Assembly (NCBI GenBank): GCA_015232315.1
Contig: JADFZZ010000022.1
Span: forward strand, 1-64,000
Direction of reading: 5' to 3'
DNA from: SAR324 cluster bacterium
GTDB taxonomy: Bacteria; SAR324; NAC60-12
Length of the DNA stretch: 64,000 nt
Every line of letters begins with the position of its first letter. Positions within the stretch are counted from its first letter, which is position 1. Under the pieces are notes generated by a model. It saw nothing but the letters and a program-made list of their open reading frames with translations, searched no databases and was not told the DNA's origin. The position numbers and the translations under genes were made by a program. This document shows, piece after piece, positions 8,578 through 19,260 of this stretch.

Positions 8578-9174
8578 TTAAACGGTTTGTTCAGCAAAAA
8601 ATAGACCGTTTGAAGGAAGGGCAGAGGGATGCTTTAGTTCCTGTGAGAATAACAGGGCCGAAGAAAGAATGGGGATTTCATCGACATGAGAGGCAGCCCA
8701 TTGTTTCCATAACTGCCCAAGGGATTGTCCTGTCACAGGGTCAATCCAGTCGGGTGAAATTTCATTCAATGGCGCCATAACAAATCCACGGTTTTGGAAA
8801 TCAGGGTGCGGGATATTCAGATTATCCGAGTTCCAGATCTGGTTTCCATACAGCAGAATATCAATATCCACGATGCGCGGTGCCCATTTATAAGTTCGAA
8901 CTCGCCCCATCTGGCTTTCCACTTTGAGACATTGCTGGAGTAACAACTCCGGTGAGAATGTCGTGGAAGCGCGAACAACCAGATTGTAATAATCCGGTTG
9001 TTTCATCCCCATGTAAGGTTTGCTCTCATAGATTGAGGAAACCTGCTCGATTTGAATTGCCGACCGGGACAACAGGGTGATCGCCTGCTCCAGATGAGTC
9101 CGACGATCGCCCAGGTTGCTACCTAATCCAATAAATACGTTGATTGAAGGAAAATCAGGCATATCAATAATCAT
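8578..9174 (-). CDS. folK: 2-amino-4-hydroxy-6-hydroxymethyldihydropteridine pyrophosphokinase
   Basis: A 198-residue protein matching FolK, which transfers pyrophosphate from ATP to 6-hydroxymethyl-dihydropterin in folate synthesis. The start motif FIGLGSNLGDR, YESKPYMG near residue 50, and WAPRIVDIDILLYGN with the Mg-binding DxD near residues 100-112 are all present, followed by IPHPDFQNRGFVMAPLNEI. About 30 extra residues at the C terminus are unremarkable. It starts three bases after the stop of the upstream fadH-like gene, so the two are probably cotranscribed although their pathways differ. An alternative start is the Met at residue 5. Confidence 0.95.
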   Translation of the reverse strand: MIIDMPDFPSINVFIGLGSNLGDRRTHLEQAITLLSRSAIQIEQVSSIYESKPYMGMKQPDYYNLVVRASTTFSPELLLQQCLKVESQMGRVRTYKWAPRIVDIDILLYGNQIWNSDNLNIPHPDFQNRGFVMAPLNEISPDWIDPVTGQSLGQLWKQWAASHVDEIPILSSALLFSQELKHPSALPSNGLFFAEQTV

Positions 9175-9177
9175 AAA

Positions 9178-11232
<2,055 letters not shown>

Positions 11233-11410
11233 TTAATGAAAACATAACTCATCAATCGGCGGGCAATATAAAGGATACTTCGGGCGGTGTCAGGTTTAAA
11301 AACAGAATAAGTATGAAAAATTTGACACAACTTGAATGTTAACAAGAAGCTGTTAAGGAATTGATCCTTTCTTTTCCGATATGAACAAAAATTGTTTTTC
11401 AGGAGAAATA

Positions 11411-11842
11411 ATGAAAGCAGAACACAACCGTGTATCCAAAAAAGCAATCCAGCTTTTTCTGGGAGGATTTTCCGGAATTCTGATCATCAGTGCATTGCTG
11501 ATGATTTTCCTGGGGGATGCTGACGAAAATCATGACCTCACACTCATTGGTAAAGGACAAAATGTGGTTGTGCAGATTCATGATCCGCATTGACCCAAAT
11601 GCCTTGAGCTCAAGCGGGTGGTCAACCTGCTAAAACCAGAGTATGAAGGAAAAATTCTGTTTCTGATGGCGGATATCACTTCTCAGGAAGGAAAATGGTT
11701 TGCTCAGTACCACGAGGTTCCAATCATCACACTCATGTTTTTTGGACCAGATGGTAAGCGCATCACCACGTTGCAGGGCGTGCAGACTGAAGACTTTCTG
11801 AGACGGGCCTTCAATAGGGTATTCAAAATTTCCGGATCCTGA
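11411..11842 (+). CDS. Candidate selenoprotein: membrane-anchored thioredoxin-like protein with UxxC active site
   Basis: Reading through TGA 11591-11593 gives one 143-residue protein. Residues 13-34 form an N-terminal membrane anchor. Then VVVQIHDPH leads into Sec61-Pro-Lys-Cys64, exactly where thioredoxin-fold proteins carry CxxC. Downstream come the expected fold elements KILFLMADIT, the cis-proline loop VPIITLMFFGPDGK, and a C-terminal helix. Both halves share one frame and neither makes sense alone. AGGAG (11400-11404) precedes ATG 11411. A hairpin at 11613-11631 with a GGUCA loop fits a bacterial SECIS. The likely role is thiol-disulfide or peroxide redox chemistry at the outer face of the inner membrane. 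If UGA is not decoded as Sec, this would be a nonsense pseudogene. Confidence 0.85.
11613..11631 (+). promoter_or_regulatory. Candidate bacterial SECIS element
   Basis: The RNA folds as AGCGGGU-GGUCA-ACCUGCU: seven pairs including one G-U, and a five-base loop. The loop begins 26 nt after the UGA at 11591-11593, inside the usual 16-37 nt window, and its first bases are GG. The GGUC sequence is the same as in the apical loop of the E. coli fdhF SECIS that SelB recognises. The bulged U of the E. coli element is absent. Confidence 0.75.
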
Positions 11843-11854
11843 TTTCGAAAAAAC

Positions 11855-14800
11855 TCATGTGTGAAAATAATGGAATGAGGTACTGTTTCCAGTTTTAGGC
11901 TTGTTTGGATCTATGTTAAAAATTGAAATGATTTCTGTTTTGACATTGGATTTGACATTCATGACCAGCAAATCAGAAGTTTCCATGATTTCAAACAAGC
12001 CACGTCCTGCCCCGCCTTTATGCTCATTGAGACTGCCTTCCTGCCCCTGGTAACAAGTTCTTAAATAATCCAGAATCGTTTGTCTGCCCAGGGCGCCAAA
12101 TGGATCTTCAACAGAAACCGCCAGCAAGAGACCATCACACGCATAACGGAATCTTCCCTGTTCGTGTGTTTCCAACTGAACCGGAACAATTCTGGAAAGG
12201 TGGTTGTATTTCTCTCGTCCATGCAGATCTCGGGGAGCGTCATAAATTGCGTTCATGAGCAATTCTTCAGCCACCATGTTCGCTTGCGTGATGATCCGGC
12301 TTCGCAATCCGAGTTCCTTGAGATATTGTTCCATTTCCGCAATCAGTACAGGTCGATCGTTGCTGTTGATTACGGCATGTTCTTTGACTTCCACGCCCCA
12401 GCTTAGATATTTTTCCAAGCCGAACAGATCCGTATTCACCAGTTTGCTGACGGTGGTTAAAATATTTTTGATGGTGAACGTTCGATCGTCATCGCTGCGA
12501 GAAACTATGTTGCTCAAGAATGGATGCTCAAGCAGAATATTCCAGTAGTGCGAGGCGTTTTCGGAAGTCATGAACACTGTTTTAGCCTGAGAATTTCGTT
12601 CACAGGCCAGCTTTGCCAGAGAAATGAGATTGTTGTCGGCCAGCACAATATCATAGTTTTTTTGCTCAATCAGGGCCTGGCCTTCTTCATGCGTTGTCAC
12701 AATGTCCAGATCAACACCTGTTCCTCTCAAGGCCATTTTCGCGATAATCTGTTGCTTCTTGTTGGTTTCACACAAGAGCACCCGTTTGCTTTGAATGGAT
12801 TTTTCCGTATCATACAAGGATTTAATGGGTTCCATGAGTTCATCAATGTGGTGCACCTCTCGTAGCAATCCTCTTATAAAGGTACCCGGTTCATTGATGG
12901 TTTCAGTTCGAAGGATTTCTATCTGATTTTTGAGCGATACCCAATAATTTTCATAGATGTCCCTAAGCTTGTCCAGAAGCTGTCCCTTGACATCATTCAA
13001 CTCTTCCAGTTTTTTATTACTGGCTGTCAGATGGGTATTTTGCTGTTCCAATTGATGCATGGATTCCTGAAGCTGCTGTGTGCGTTCCCGGACCTTGATT
13101 TCCAGATCAAGGGTAAAACTTAGATCATCCAGCACTGTTGCCAGGAAACCGGACAGGGTTTCGAGATATTCCTGATCTTCAGGCAGCAGATTCTCAGTGA
13201 CAAGTCCCTGTATTTCAAAAATGGCACTTAGCTGGGATTTATAAACTATATCGAGGTGTAACAAATTCCCTTTGCTTTGATAACTGGAATTTTCAGAAAT
13301 ATTTACTTCCTGTAAAAATCCTTCCGGCATTTGGGCGTGAACGGAGGTCAACTCATCTTGATTTAAGGATAATAATTTCTGGATTTCCGAGGAACAAAGC
13401 TCCATCTCATAATGAACATACTCTGATTCACCTGAAGAGAGCCTGTGTTTATAGGCCCAGCGCAAGTGGCAATGTTCTGCCAGTTTGAGTTTTCGAATTG
13501 TGAAATAAAGCGCACGGGAAACAGCCTGAAAATGATTATCTGTCACCACCAGTTCTTTGGAACACAGCAATAGCAATTCCAGCCGGTATTTGGCTCCCGC
13601 CAGAAGTTCGCTGATATCAGAAAGTGTCAGGTGTGTTCTGATTCGGGCAATCAGTTCATCTCTGGAAAATGGTTTTACGATATAATCGTTGGCGCCCAAT
13701 TCGAGTCCCTTGACCAGATCTTCCACCTGATTTTTTGCGGAAACCACAATCACGGGCAATAGGGTGGGATCATAGATTTCACGAATCCGCTGACACACTT
13801 CATAACCGCTCATTCCCGGCATCATCAAATCAAGCAGTACCAGATCTGGTTTGTGACTTTTGAGGATCTCCATGGCTTCGTAACCATTATCAACCGCCAG
13901 TACTTTGTAATGATAGAGCCGAAGCTGGTTTTTGAGCACCTCCAGATTGACCGGTTCATCATCCACCACCAGAATTGTTTTAGTATTGGTGTCGTCTGAA
14001 ATCTCCGGAATCTGTTCTGAATCATCGATTTGCAAAGGGTGATATGCCACATGCGAAACAGAATTTTTTCCTGACAAGGTCTGTTCTGTCGCGACAGGAA
14101 GAGAAAACCAGAAAGTGGAACCTTCACCCGGTTTGCTTTTCAGGTGGATGGTGCTTTGATGCAGTTCAATCAGCTTTCTGGTCACTGCCAATCCGAGTCC
14201 TGTTCCGCCATAATGCCTGGCCGTGGAGCCATCGCCCTGCTTGAAGGTTTCAAAAATCTGCTCAAAGTTTTCTTCCAGGATACCAATCCCTGTGTCCGCA
14301 ACATAAATTCCCACCCGACTGTCTTCGATGACAGCAGAAACCCGCACCTCACCCGCATGCGTGAATTTAAGGCCATTCCCCACCAGATTGGTCAGTATCT
14401 GCTGCAATCTGTTTTCATCGGCATCCAGCAAGGGCAAATTTTCAGGAATCTCACAATGAAGCTCAATGGGTTTATTTTTTATGAGTGGTCGAGACAGGGT
14501 AAACACCACATCCATGATTTCACGCAAATCGACAGATGTTCGCTGAAGTTCAATTTCCTGATTTTTCATTTTTGAGAAATCCAGGATATCATTGATCAGA
14601 TTGGCTAAACGTCTGCCGCTCAGAACAATCATGTTCAGATTATGTTTCTGGCTTGGAGTCAACGGTCCGCAGGAACCCTCAATCAAGGCATCACTCAACC
14701 CGACAATCCCATTGATGGGGGTTCTGAGTTCATGCGACGTATTGGCCAGAAATTCATCTTTAAGTTTGTCGGCTTTTTTGAGGTTTTCCAAAGCTTCACG

Positions 14801-16042
14801 CTGACTTTCAACCAATGCGGACTGGGCTTCCATCTGTTCTTTGCGCGCCAAATTTTTTTCGTGTTTCAGCGTGTTGATTTTGTCTGCAAGAGCGAGTGAC
14901 AGCAATACCACCTGCAACGCGGACCCGATCTGCATGCTGTATTCTGTCAGAAAGTTGGAGGGAATGGCCCCTGATGTTTTGAAGGTATACATCAAGGCGC
15001 CAACAAGAATAACCACAAAAGCCAGCAGATAATATCTTGCGGGAAGGTAGCCCTTTTTCAGACTGAGAAATCCGCTGATCAACAGCAGAGTCACAAAAAT
15101 CCCGCCGGATGCTGACGCCAGCCTGACACTCACGGTATAGGGAATGAACAGGGTCGCGATCATCAGGAGTGCTCCTGCAAGGGCAACAATGGTCAATATC
15201 CGGTTGAGCCGTGGCAAGTTGTCTTTTAACTGGAGAAAATCCATGGAGAAAATGCCACCAAACAAGAGGCATCCTCCTACAAAAACAGGAAGACTCCGAT
15301 TACCCCACCAGGGATAATCAGGCCATAAATACTCAAATCCGACTCCGTTCAAGGTCAGTTGAAATCCGGCAAACGCAGTGATGAAAGCCACATAGTACAG
15401 ATAACTTTTATCGCCCACGCCAATAAACAGGAACAGATTGTAAAAGATCATGACGAACATGATTCCATAATACAATCCTAGGCCAAATTTTTCATTATTG
15501 ATCTGTTCAAGCAGAGCGTGTGCTGTCCAAAGTCGCATTGGTAATTGTAAAGACCCCAGAGTTTCCACACGGAAATATAAAACGGTTTCAGACTTTGGCG
15601 GGAAATTGAGGGAGAATAGAAAATTTCTGAAATGAATCTCCCGTTGATGGAACGGAAAAATATCACCGGCCTGGCGCATGTGATACTCGCCGGTCTGATC
15701 AGGTGCATAGAACTGAATCTGATCCAGCAATGGATAAACAAATTCCAGGAACATCTCTTTCCATTCCCGCGATGGATTTGTTACAGTAAACCGGAACCAG
15801 TAGGCTGACTGTGTAAAACCAAAGTTGAGCGATTTGGCAGAATCATTGCGGACAAAATTTTTGGAAAAAACAGAATCGCTGATTTCAGCAAAGGTCCATT
15901 GATGCTGTGTATCTTCCACCCAGTCCACCAACGTATCGACCTCATAGGAAGGCTCCGGGCCAAGGTCAAGAACAGATGCCCGGACCTGACCGTGCATTGC
16001 CAGGAAGGCTCCCAAAATAAATATTTGTATGATTCTTGTCAC
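11855..16042 (-). CDS. 7TMR-DISM hybrid sensor histidine kinase with receiver and second ATPase domain
   Basis: A 1,395-residue membrane sensor. Signal peptide at 1-22; extracellular 7TMR-DISM carbohydrate-type sensing domain (about 35-170); seven membrane segments (about 185-385); coiled coil (390-425). HisKA with His437 in FLANTSHELRTP; HATPase with N box NLVGNGLKF (552-560), VADTGIGI and GGTGLGLAV (612-620). Receiver at 688-805 with acceptor Asp738 and Lys790. Then a GAF-like region, a coiled coil near 1000, and a second receiver-like segment lacking the first acidic pair (LLCETNKK). The C terminus is an RsbW-like ATPase (AEELLMNAIYD, VEDPFGALG, GGAGRGLFEI). It starts four bases after the upstream methyltransferase stop. 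Confidence 0.93.
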   Translation of the reverse strand: MTRIIQIFILGAFLAMHGQVRASVLDLGPEPSYEVDTLVDWVEDTQHQWTFAEISDSVFSKNFVRNDSAKSLNFGFTQSAYWFRFTVTNPSREWKEMFLEFVYPLLDQIQFYAPDQTGEYHMRQAGDIFPFHQREIHFRNFLFSLNFPPKSETVLYFRVETLGSLQLPMRLWTAHALLEQINNEKFGLGLYYGIMFVMIFYNLFLFIGVGDKSYLYYVAFITAFAGFQLTLNGVGFEYLWPDYPWWGNRSLPVFVGGCLLFGGIFSMDFLQLKDNLPRLNRILTIVALAGALLMIATLFIPYTVSVRLASASGGIFVTLLLISGFLSLKKGYLPARYYLLAFVVILVGALMYTFKTSGAIPSNFLTEYSMQIGSALQVVLLSLALADKINTLKHEKNLARKEQMEAQSALVESQREALENLKKADKLKDEFLANTSHELRTPINGIVGLSDALIEGSCGPLTPSQKHNLNMIVLSGRRLANLINDILDFSKMKNQEIELQRTSVDLREIMDVVFTLSRPLIKNKPIELHCEIPENLPLLDADENRLQQILTNLVGNGLKFTHAGEVRVSAVIEDSRVGIYVADTGIGILEENFEQIFETFKQGDGSTARHYGGTGLGLAVTRKLIELHQSTIHLKSKPGEGSTFWFSLPVATEQTLSGKNSVSHVAYHPLQIDDSEQIPEISDDTNTKTILVVDDEPVNLEVLKNQLRLYHYKVLAVDNGYEAMEILKSHKPDLVLLDLMMPGMSGYEVCQRIREIYDPTLLPVIVVSAKNQVEDLVKGLELGANDYIVKPFSRDELIARIRTHLTLSDISELLAGAKYRLELLLLCSKELVVTDNHFQAVSRALYFTIRKLKLAEHCHLRWAYKHRLSSGESEYVHYEMELCSSEIQKLLSLNQDELTSVHAQMPEGFLQEVNISENSSYQSKGNLLHLDIVYKSQLSAIFEIQGLVTENLLPEDQEYLETLSGFLATVLDDLSFTLDLEIKVRERTQQLQESMHQLEQQNTHLTASNKKLEELNDVKGQLLDKLRDIYENYWVSLKNQIEILRTETINEPGTFIRGLLREVHHIDELMEPIKSLYDTEKSIQSKRVLLCETNKKQQIIAKMALRGTGVDLDIVTTHEEGQALIEQKNYDIVLADNNLISLAKLACERNSQAKTVFMTSENASHYWNILLEHPFLSNIVSRSDDDRTFTIKNILTTVSKLVNTDLFGLEKYLSWGVEVKEHAVINSNDRPVLIAEMEQYLKELGLRSRIITQANMVAEELLMNAIYDAPRDLHGREKYNHLSRIVPVQLETHEQGRFRYACDGLLLAVSVEDPFGALGRQTILDYLRTCYQGQEGSLNEHKGGAGRGLFEIMETSDLLVMNVKSNVKTEIISIFNIDPNKPKTGNSTSFHYFHT

Positions 16043-16046
16043 GTCG

Positions 16047-16667
16047 TCACTCCTGCTTGACTGCTATGCCCTGATACATATACCCCGCCCATTTGGGCAC
16101 ACCTTCGAGATAAAACCGTTTCAGGGAATCAATCGTATTGAATTGCCGCGAAATGATCTGAACAATATCCCTGTTCAAATGACAACCATCCCCGACTTTT
16201 TTTTGAAGAGGGGTCAGTCGATGTTGCCATTTTTGGACAGAGGGTTCCTCACTCAATCCATGTTCCATGAAAAAAAAGCGCCCTCCAGGTTTCAATAACC
16301 GAAACACTTCCCGGAGTGCACGATCCACTTCCTGAATGCTGCATAACGTCCAGGTGCTCACAATACAATCAAAGGAGTAATCGGCAAGAGGGATATTGTT
16401 CCCGTCAAGTGTTTCCACTTTTACTGTTTTGCCACTTTGTTCGATGCGTTTTGAGGCGAGATGATGCATTCCCGAGTTATTATCAATGGTCGTCAGGACT
16501 TTGACATGTTCAGGATAGTGGCGCAGATTCAGTCCTGTGCCAAAACCAATCTCCAAAACATTTCCGCTGACATCCTTCAATAATTCCTGCCTTAATTGTC
16601 CTAATGTCCCGGATGACATGGTATAATCCATTAAAACCGGAAAAACATAGCGTGAGTAAATTCCCAT
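16047..16667 (-). CDS. Class I SAM-dependent methyltransferase
   Basis: A 206-residue Methyltransf_11-type protein. The SAM-binding glycine motif is VLEIGFGTGLNL (about residues 37-48), followed by an acidic strand end (TIDNNSG), VETLDGNNIPLADYSFD and the post-motif STWTLCSIQEVDRALREVFRLLKPGG. The segment MEHGLSEEPSVQKWQHRLTP near residue 134 resembles phospholipid and quinone methyltransferases of the UbiE/PmtA type, but the substrate cannot be read from sequence. It precedes the large sensor kinase by four bases and is probably transcribed with it. Confidence 0.85.
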   Translation of the reverse strand: MGIYSRYVFPVLMDYTMSSGTLGQLRQELLKDVSGNVLEIGFGTGLNLRHYPEHVKVLTTIDNNSGMHHLASKRIEQSGKTVKVETLDGNNIPLADYSFDCIVSTWTLCSIQEVDRALREVFRLLKPGGRFFFMEHGLSEEPSVQKWQHRLTPLQKKVGDGCHLNRDIVQIISRQFNTIDSLKRFYLEGVPKWAGYMYQGIAVKQE

Positions 16668-16867
16668 TGAGTCCCCATCAAAATAATTGTTCAGGTAATA
16701 TTTATTCGGTTATCGACTCAAGTCTGTTTTGTCAATTGAAACTTGTCATCAATACAATAACAGAACACAGGACAACCACAGAATAATCGCTTGAGCCTTC
16801 TGCGTTCATTGCTATAAGAGTCGTTTCCATTTTTTTATTTCTATACTTTTCCTGATTTGTAAGCGCT

Positions 16868-18823
16868 ATGATCACTGTTGCCAACCTCAGTATCAATTTT
16901 GGACACAAAGTCCTGTTTGAAAATGTAAGTCTCAAGTTTGACAAGGGTAAACGTTACGGGCTTGTGGGCTCTAACGGTTCCGGAAAAACCACTTTTCTCA
17001 AAATTCTTGCGGGCGATGTTGCCGCTGGTGATGGGCAGGTCGTGATTCCTCAAGGTCTCAAGGTGGGCGTGTTGCGTCAGAATCATTTTGAATATGAAGA
17101 TTCCATGATTCTGGATGTGGTTCTGCAGGGAAATCCTGTGTTGTGGAGTGCACTCCAGGAAAAAGAAGTATTGCTCCAACATCCTGAACTGGATCATGAG
17201 GGGGGACATCGGCTGGGGCATCTGGAGGAAATCATCTTTGAACAAAATGGTTATGTCGCCGAATCATTCGGTGCCGAACTGTTGAGTGGCCTGGGTATCC
17301 GTGAAGAATATCACCGCAGACCGATGCGTGCCTTATCCGGTGGCTTCAAACTCAGGGTGCTTCTTGCTCAGACCCTGTTTCAGGAACCTGAACTGTTACT
17401 GCTCGATGAGCCCACCAACCATCTGGATATTCTTTCAATTCAATGGCTGGAACAATTCCTGATCAATCAATACAAGGGAATGCTGATCTTTATTTCCCAT
17501 GACCAGAGTTTTCTTAACAGCGTTTCTACTCATATTGTGGATATCGATTATGAAACCATGATTCTCTATCATGGAAACTACGATTATTTTATGGAGGCCA
17601 AAGCGCTGGCCATGGAACAACGGTTGAAAGAGATCGCCAGTCAGGAACGGAAAATCGCGGATATGCAATCGTTTGTGGATCGTTTCAAAGCCAAAGCCAC
17701 CAAAGCCCGTCAGGCACAGTCACGTATCAAGCAAATTGAAAAAATTGAAATTCCACCAATCAAACGCTCCTCACGGGTCATGCCTGTTCTTAAATTCGAA
17801 CAAAAACGTCCCTCAGGAAAAACTGTTCTTGAAATCAAGCATATCAATAAAAAATTTGGTGATGTCTCTGTGCTCAAAGATATTTCCTTTACCGTAATGA
17901 AAGGCGAAAAAATCGCGATCATCGGCCCCAATGGAATTGGAAAATCGACCTTGCTTAAAATCATTCTGGACGAAATCAAACCCGATCACGGACAGTTTCA
18001 ATGGGGGTATGAAACGTGGTGTTCTTATTTTGCCCAGGATCATCATGAACAATTGAACACCCAGATGAACGTCTATGAATGGCTCTATCAAACCGCACCA
18101 CAGGAAACCATCGGCACCATTCGGGGAACCTTGGGCAAAGTCTTATTTTCAGGGGATGACGCGATAAAATCAATTCAGGCGTTGAGCGGAGGCGAAGCCG
18201 CACGGTTGTTGTTTGCCAAGATGATGCTGGAAAAATCCAATGTACTGATTCTTGATGAACCCACCAACCACATGGATCTGGAAGGTGTTGAAGCCCTGGA
18301 GGACGCGCTTGTGGAATATCCGGGAACGTTGCTGTTTGTAAGTCATGACCGCCATTTTGTCACCGCGCTGGCAACCCGGATCATAGAACTCACTCCAACC
18401 GGCGCGATTGATTTCAATGGTTCTTATACCGAATATCTGGCTCGACAGGGAAAAGATTATTTGAACCGCCAAAATCCAATCAGTACCACTCAAAGTTCCA
18501 AACCCAAAACATCCGCGGGATCGGCACTTTCTCACGAAGAACGGAAGGAACTCAAAAAGGAGTCTGTCAGAATCAATAAGCAACTGGATAAATTTTCTGG
18601 AATCATTGAAACTTTGGAGAAAGAAATCAAACAATTGGAAGATATTTTTTCAGATGTGAATTTTTATCAGAACAGTTCCCTGGAGGATGTGGAAAAAATT
18701 AATAAAACAAAAACACGGCTCGAAAACAAACTGGAAGAACAAATGCTGGAATGGGAATCCCTGATGAAAGCCCGTGAGGCTCTGGATGAAAAACTCGGGA
18801 TAGAAGGTGACGTGGCATCATGA
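16868..18823 (+). CDS. ABC-F family ATPase
   Basis: A 651-residue soluble twin-ATPase without membrane segments. First cassette: Walker A GSNGSGKTT (34-42), signature ALSGGFKLR, Walker B LLLLDEPTNHLD. The linker (about 240-310) is charged and helical. Second cassette: GPNGIGKST, signature ALSGGEAAR, LILDEPTNHMD. The tail from about residue 540 is a coiled coil (SHEERKELKKESVRINKQL). The arrangement fits the ABC-F group (Uup/YdiF/EttA-like), which acts on the ribosome. The coiled-coil tail argues for a Uup- or YheS-like member rather than EttA. A translation-quality or stress role is inference. It overlaps the next gene by four bases (ATGA). Confidence 0.93.
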   Translation: MITVANLSINFGHKVLFENVSLKFDKGKRYGLVGSNGSGKTTFLKILAGDVAAGDGQVVIPQGLKVGVLRQNHFEYEDSMILDVVLQGNPVLWSALQEKEVLLQHPELDHEGGHRLGHLEEIIFEQNGYVAESFGAELLSGLGIREEYHRRPMRALSGGFKLRVLLAQTLFQEPELLLLDEPTNHLDILSIQWLEQFLINQYKGMLIFISHDQSFLNSVSTHIVDIDYETMILYHGNYDYFMEAKALAMEQRLKEIASQERKIADMQSFVDRFKAKATKARQAQSRIKQIEKIEIPPIKRSSRVMPVLKFEQKRPSGKTVLEIKHINKKFGDVSVLKDISFTVMKGEKIAIIGPNGIGKSTLLKIILDEIKPDHGQFQWGYETWCSYFAQDHHEQLNTQMNVYEWLYQTAPQETIGTIRGTLGKVLFSGDDAIKSIQALSGGEAARLLFAKMMLEKSNVLILDEPTNHMDLEGVEALEDALVEYPGTLLFVSHDRHFVTALATRIIELTPTGAIDFNGSYTEYLARQGKDYLNRQNPISTTQSSKPKTSAGSALSHEERKELKKESVRINKQLDKFSGIIETLEKEIKQLEDIFSDVNFYQNSSLEDVEKINKTKTRLENKLEEQMLEWESLMKAREALDEKLGIEGDVAS

Positions 18824-19260
18824 GCGAACAATTACAAAAACCTTTCTGGGAAACCAAATCCATGCGGGACATGACCCCCACAGAATGGGAACAGCTTTGT
18901 GACGGTTGCGCCATTTGCTGTCTGCACAAGCTTGAAGATGAGGATACCGGAGAAATTTGCTATACCCGCGTGGCTTGCCGTTTATTGGATCTGAATACCT
19001 GCCAATGCCAGGACTACCCCAACCGTTCCAAAAAAGTTCCAGGCTGTGTGATGTTGTCGCCAGATTGCCTGCCTGCCTGGATTCCTGACACATGCGCCTA
19101 TCGTGTGTTGGGCTCAGAACAGCCTCTGCCCTGGTGGCATCCTCTGGTTTCCGGCGACCGTCAAACGGTGCGCCAGGCGGGAATATCCATTGGGGAAAAG
19201 GCCATCTCTGAACAATACATCAATCGAAACGAGCTTCAGCATTATCTCTGGGAAGAATAA
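18820..19260 (+). CDS. YcgN-family cysteine cluster protein (UPF0260)
   Basis: A 146-residue protein with a cysteine array: CDGCAICC near residue 27, then EICYTRVACRLLDLNTCQCQDY, PGCVML, PDCLPAW and DTCAYR. This is the pattern of the YcgN/UPF0260 family, thought to bind a metal or Fe-S cluster; the function is not established. The closing motif LPWWHPLVSGD is typical of the family. Translation is coupled to the ABC-F gene by a four-base overlap. Its last 19 bases overlap the 3' end of the opposing comEC gene. Confidence 0.9.
   Translation: MSEQLQKPFWETKSMRDMTPTEWEQLCDGCAICCLHKLEDEDTGEICYTRVACRLLDLNTCQCQDYPNRSKKVPGCVMLSPDCLPAWIPDTCAYRVLGSEQPLPWWHPLVSGDRQTVRQAGISIGEKAISEQYINRNELQHYLWEE

Noticed and set aside
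11603-11614. The palindrome CTTGAG/CTCAAG as the SECIS hairpin
   Set aside because: Its loop (AGCU) is only 13 nt from the UGA, closer than usual, and lacks the GG start. The hairpin at 11613-11631 fits better; the two cannot both form fully.
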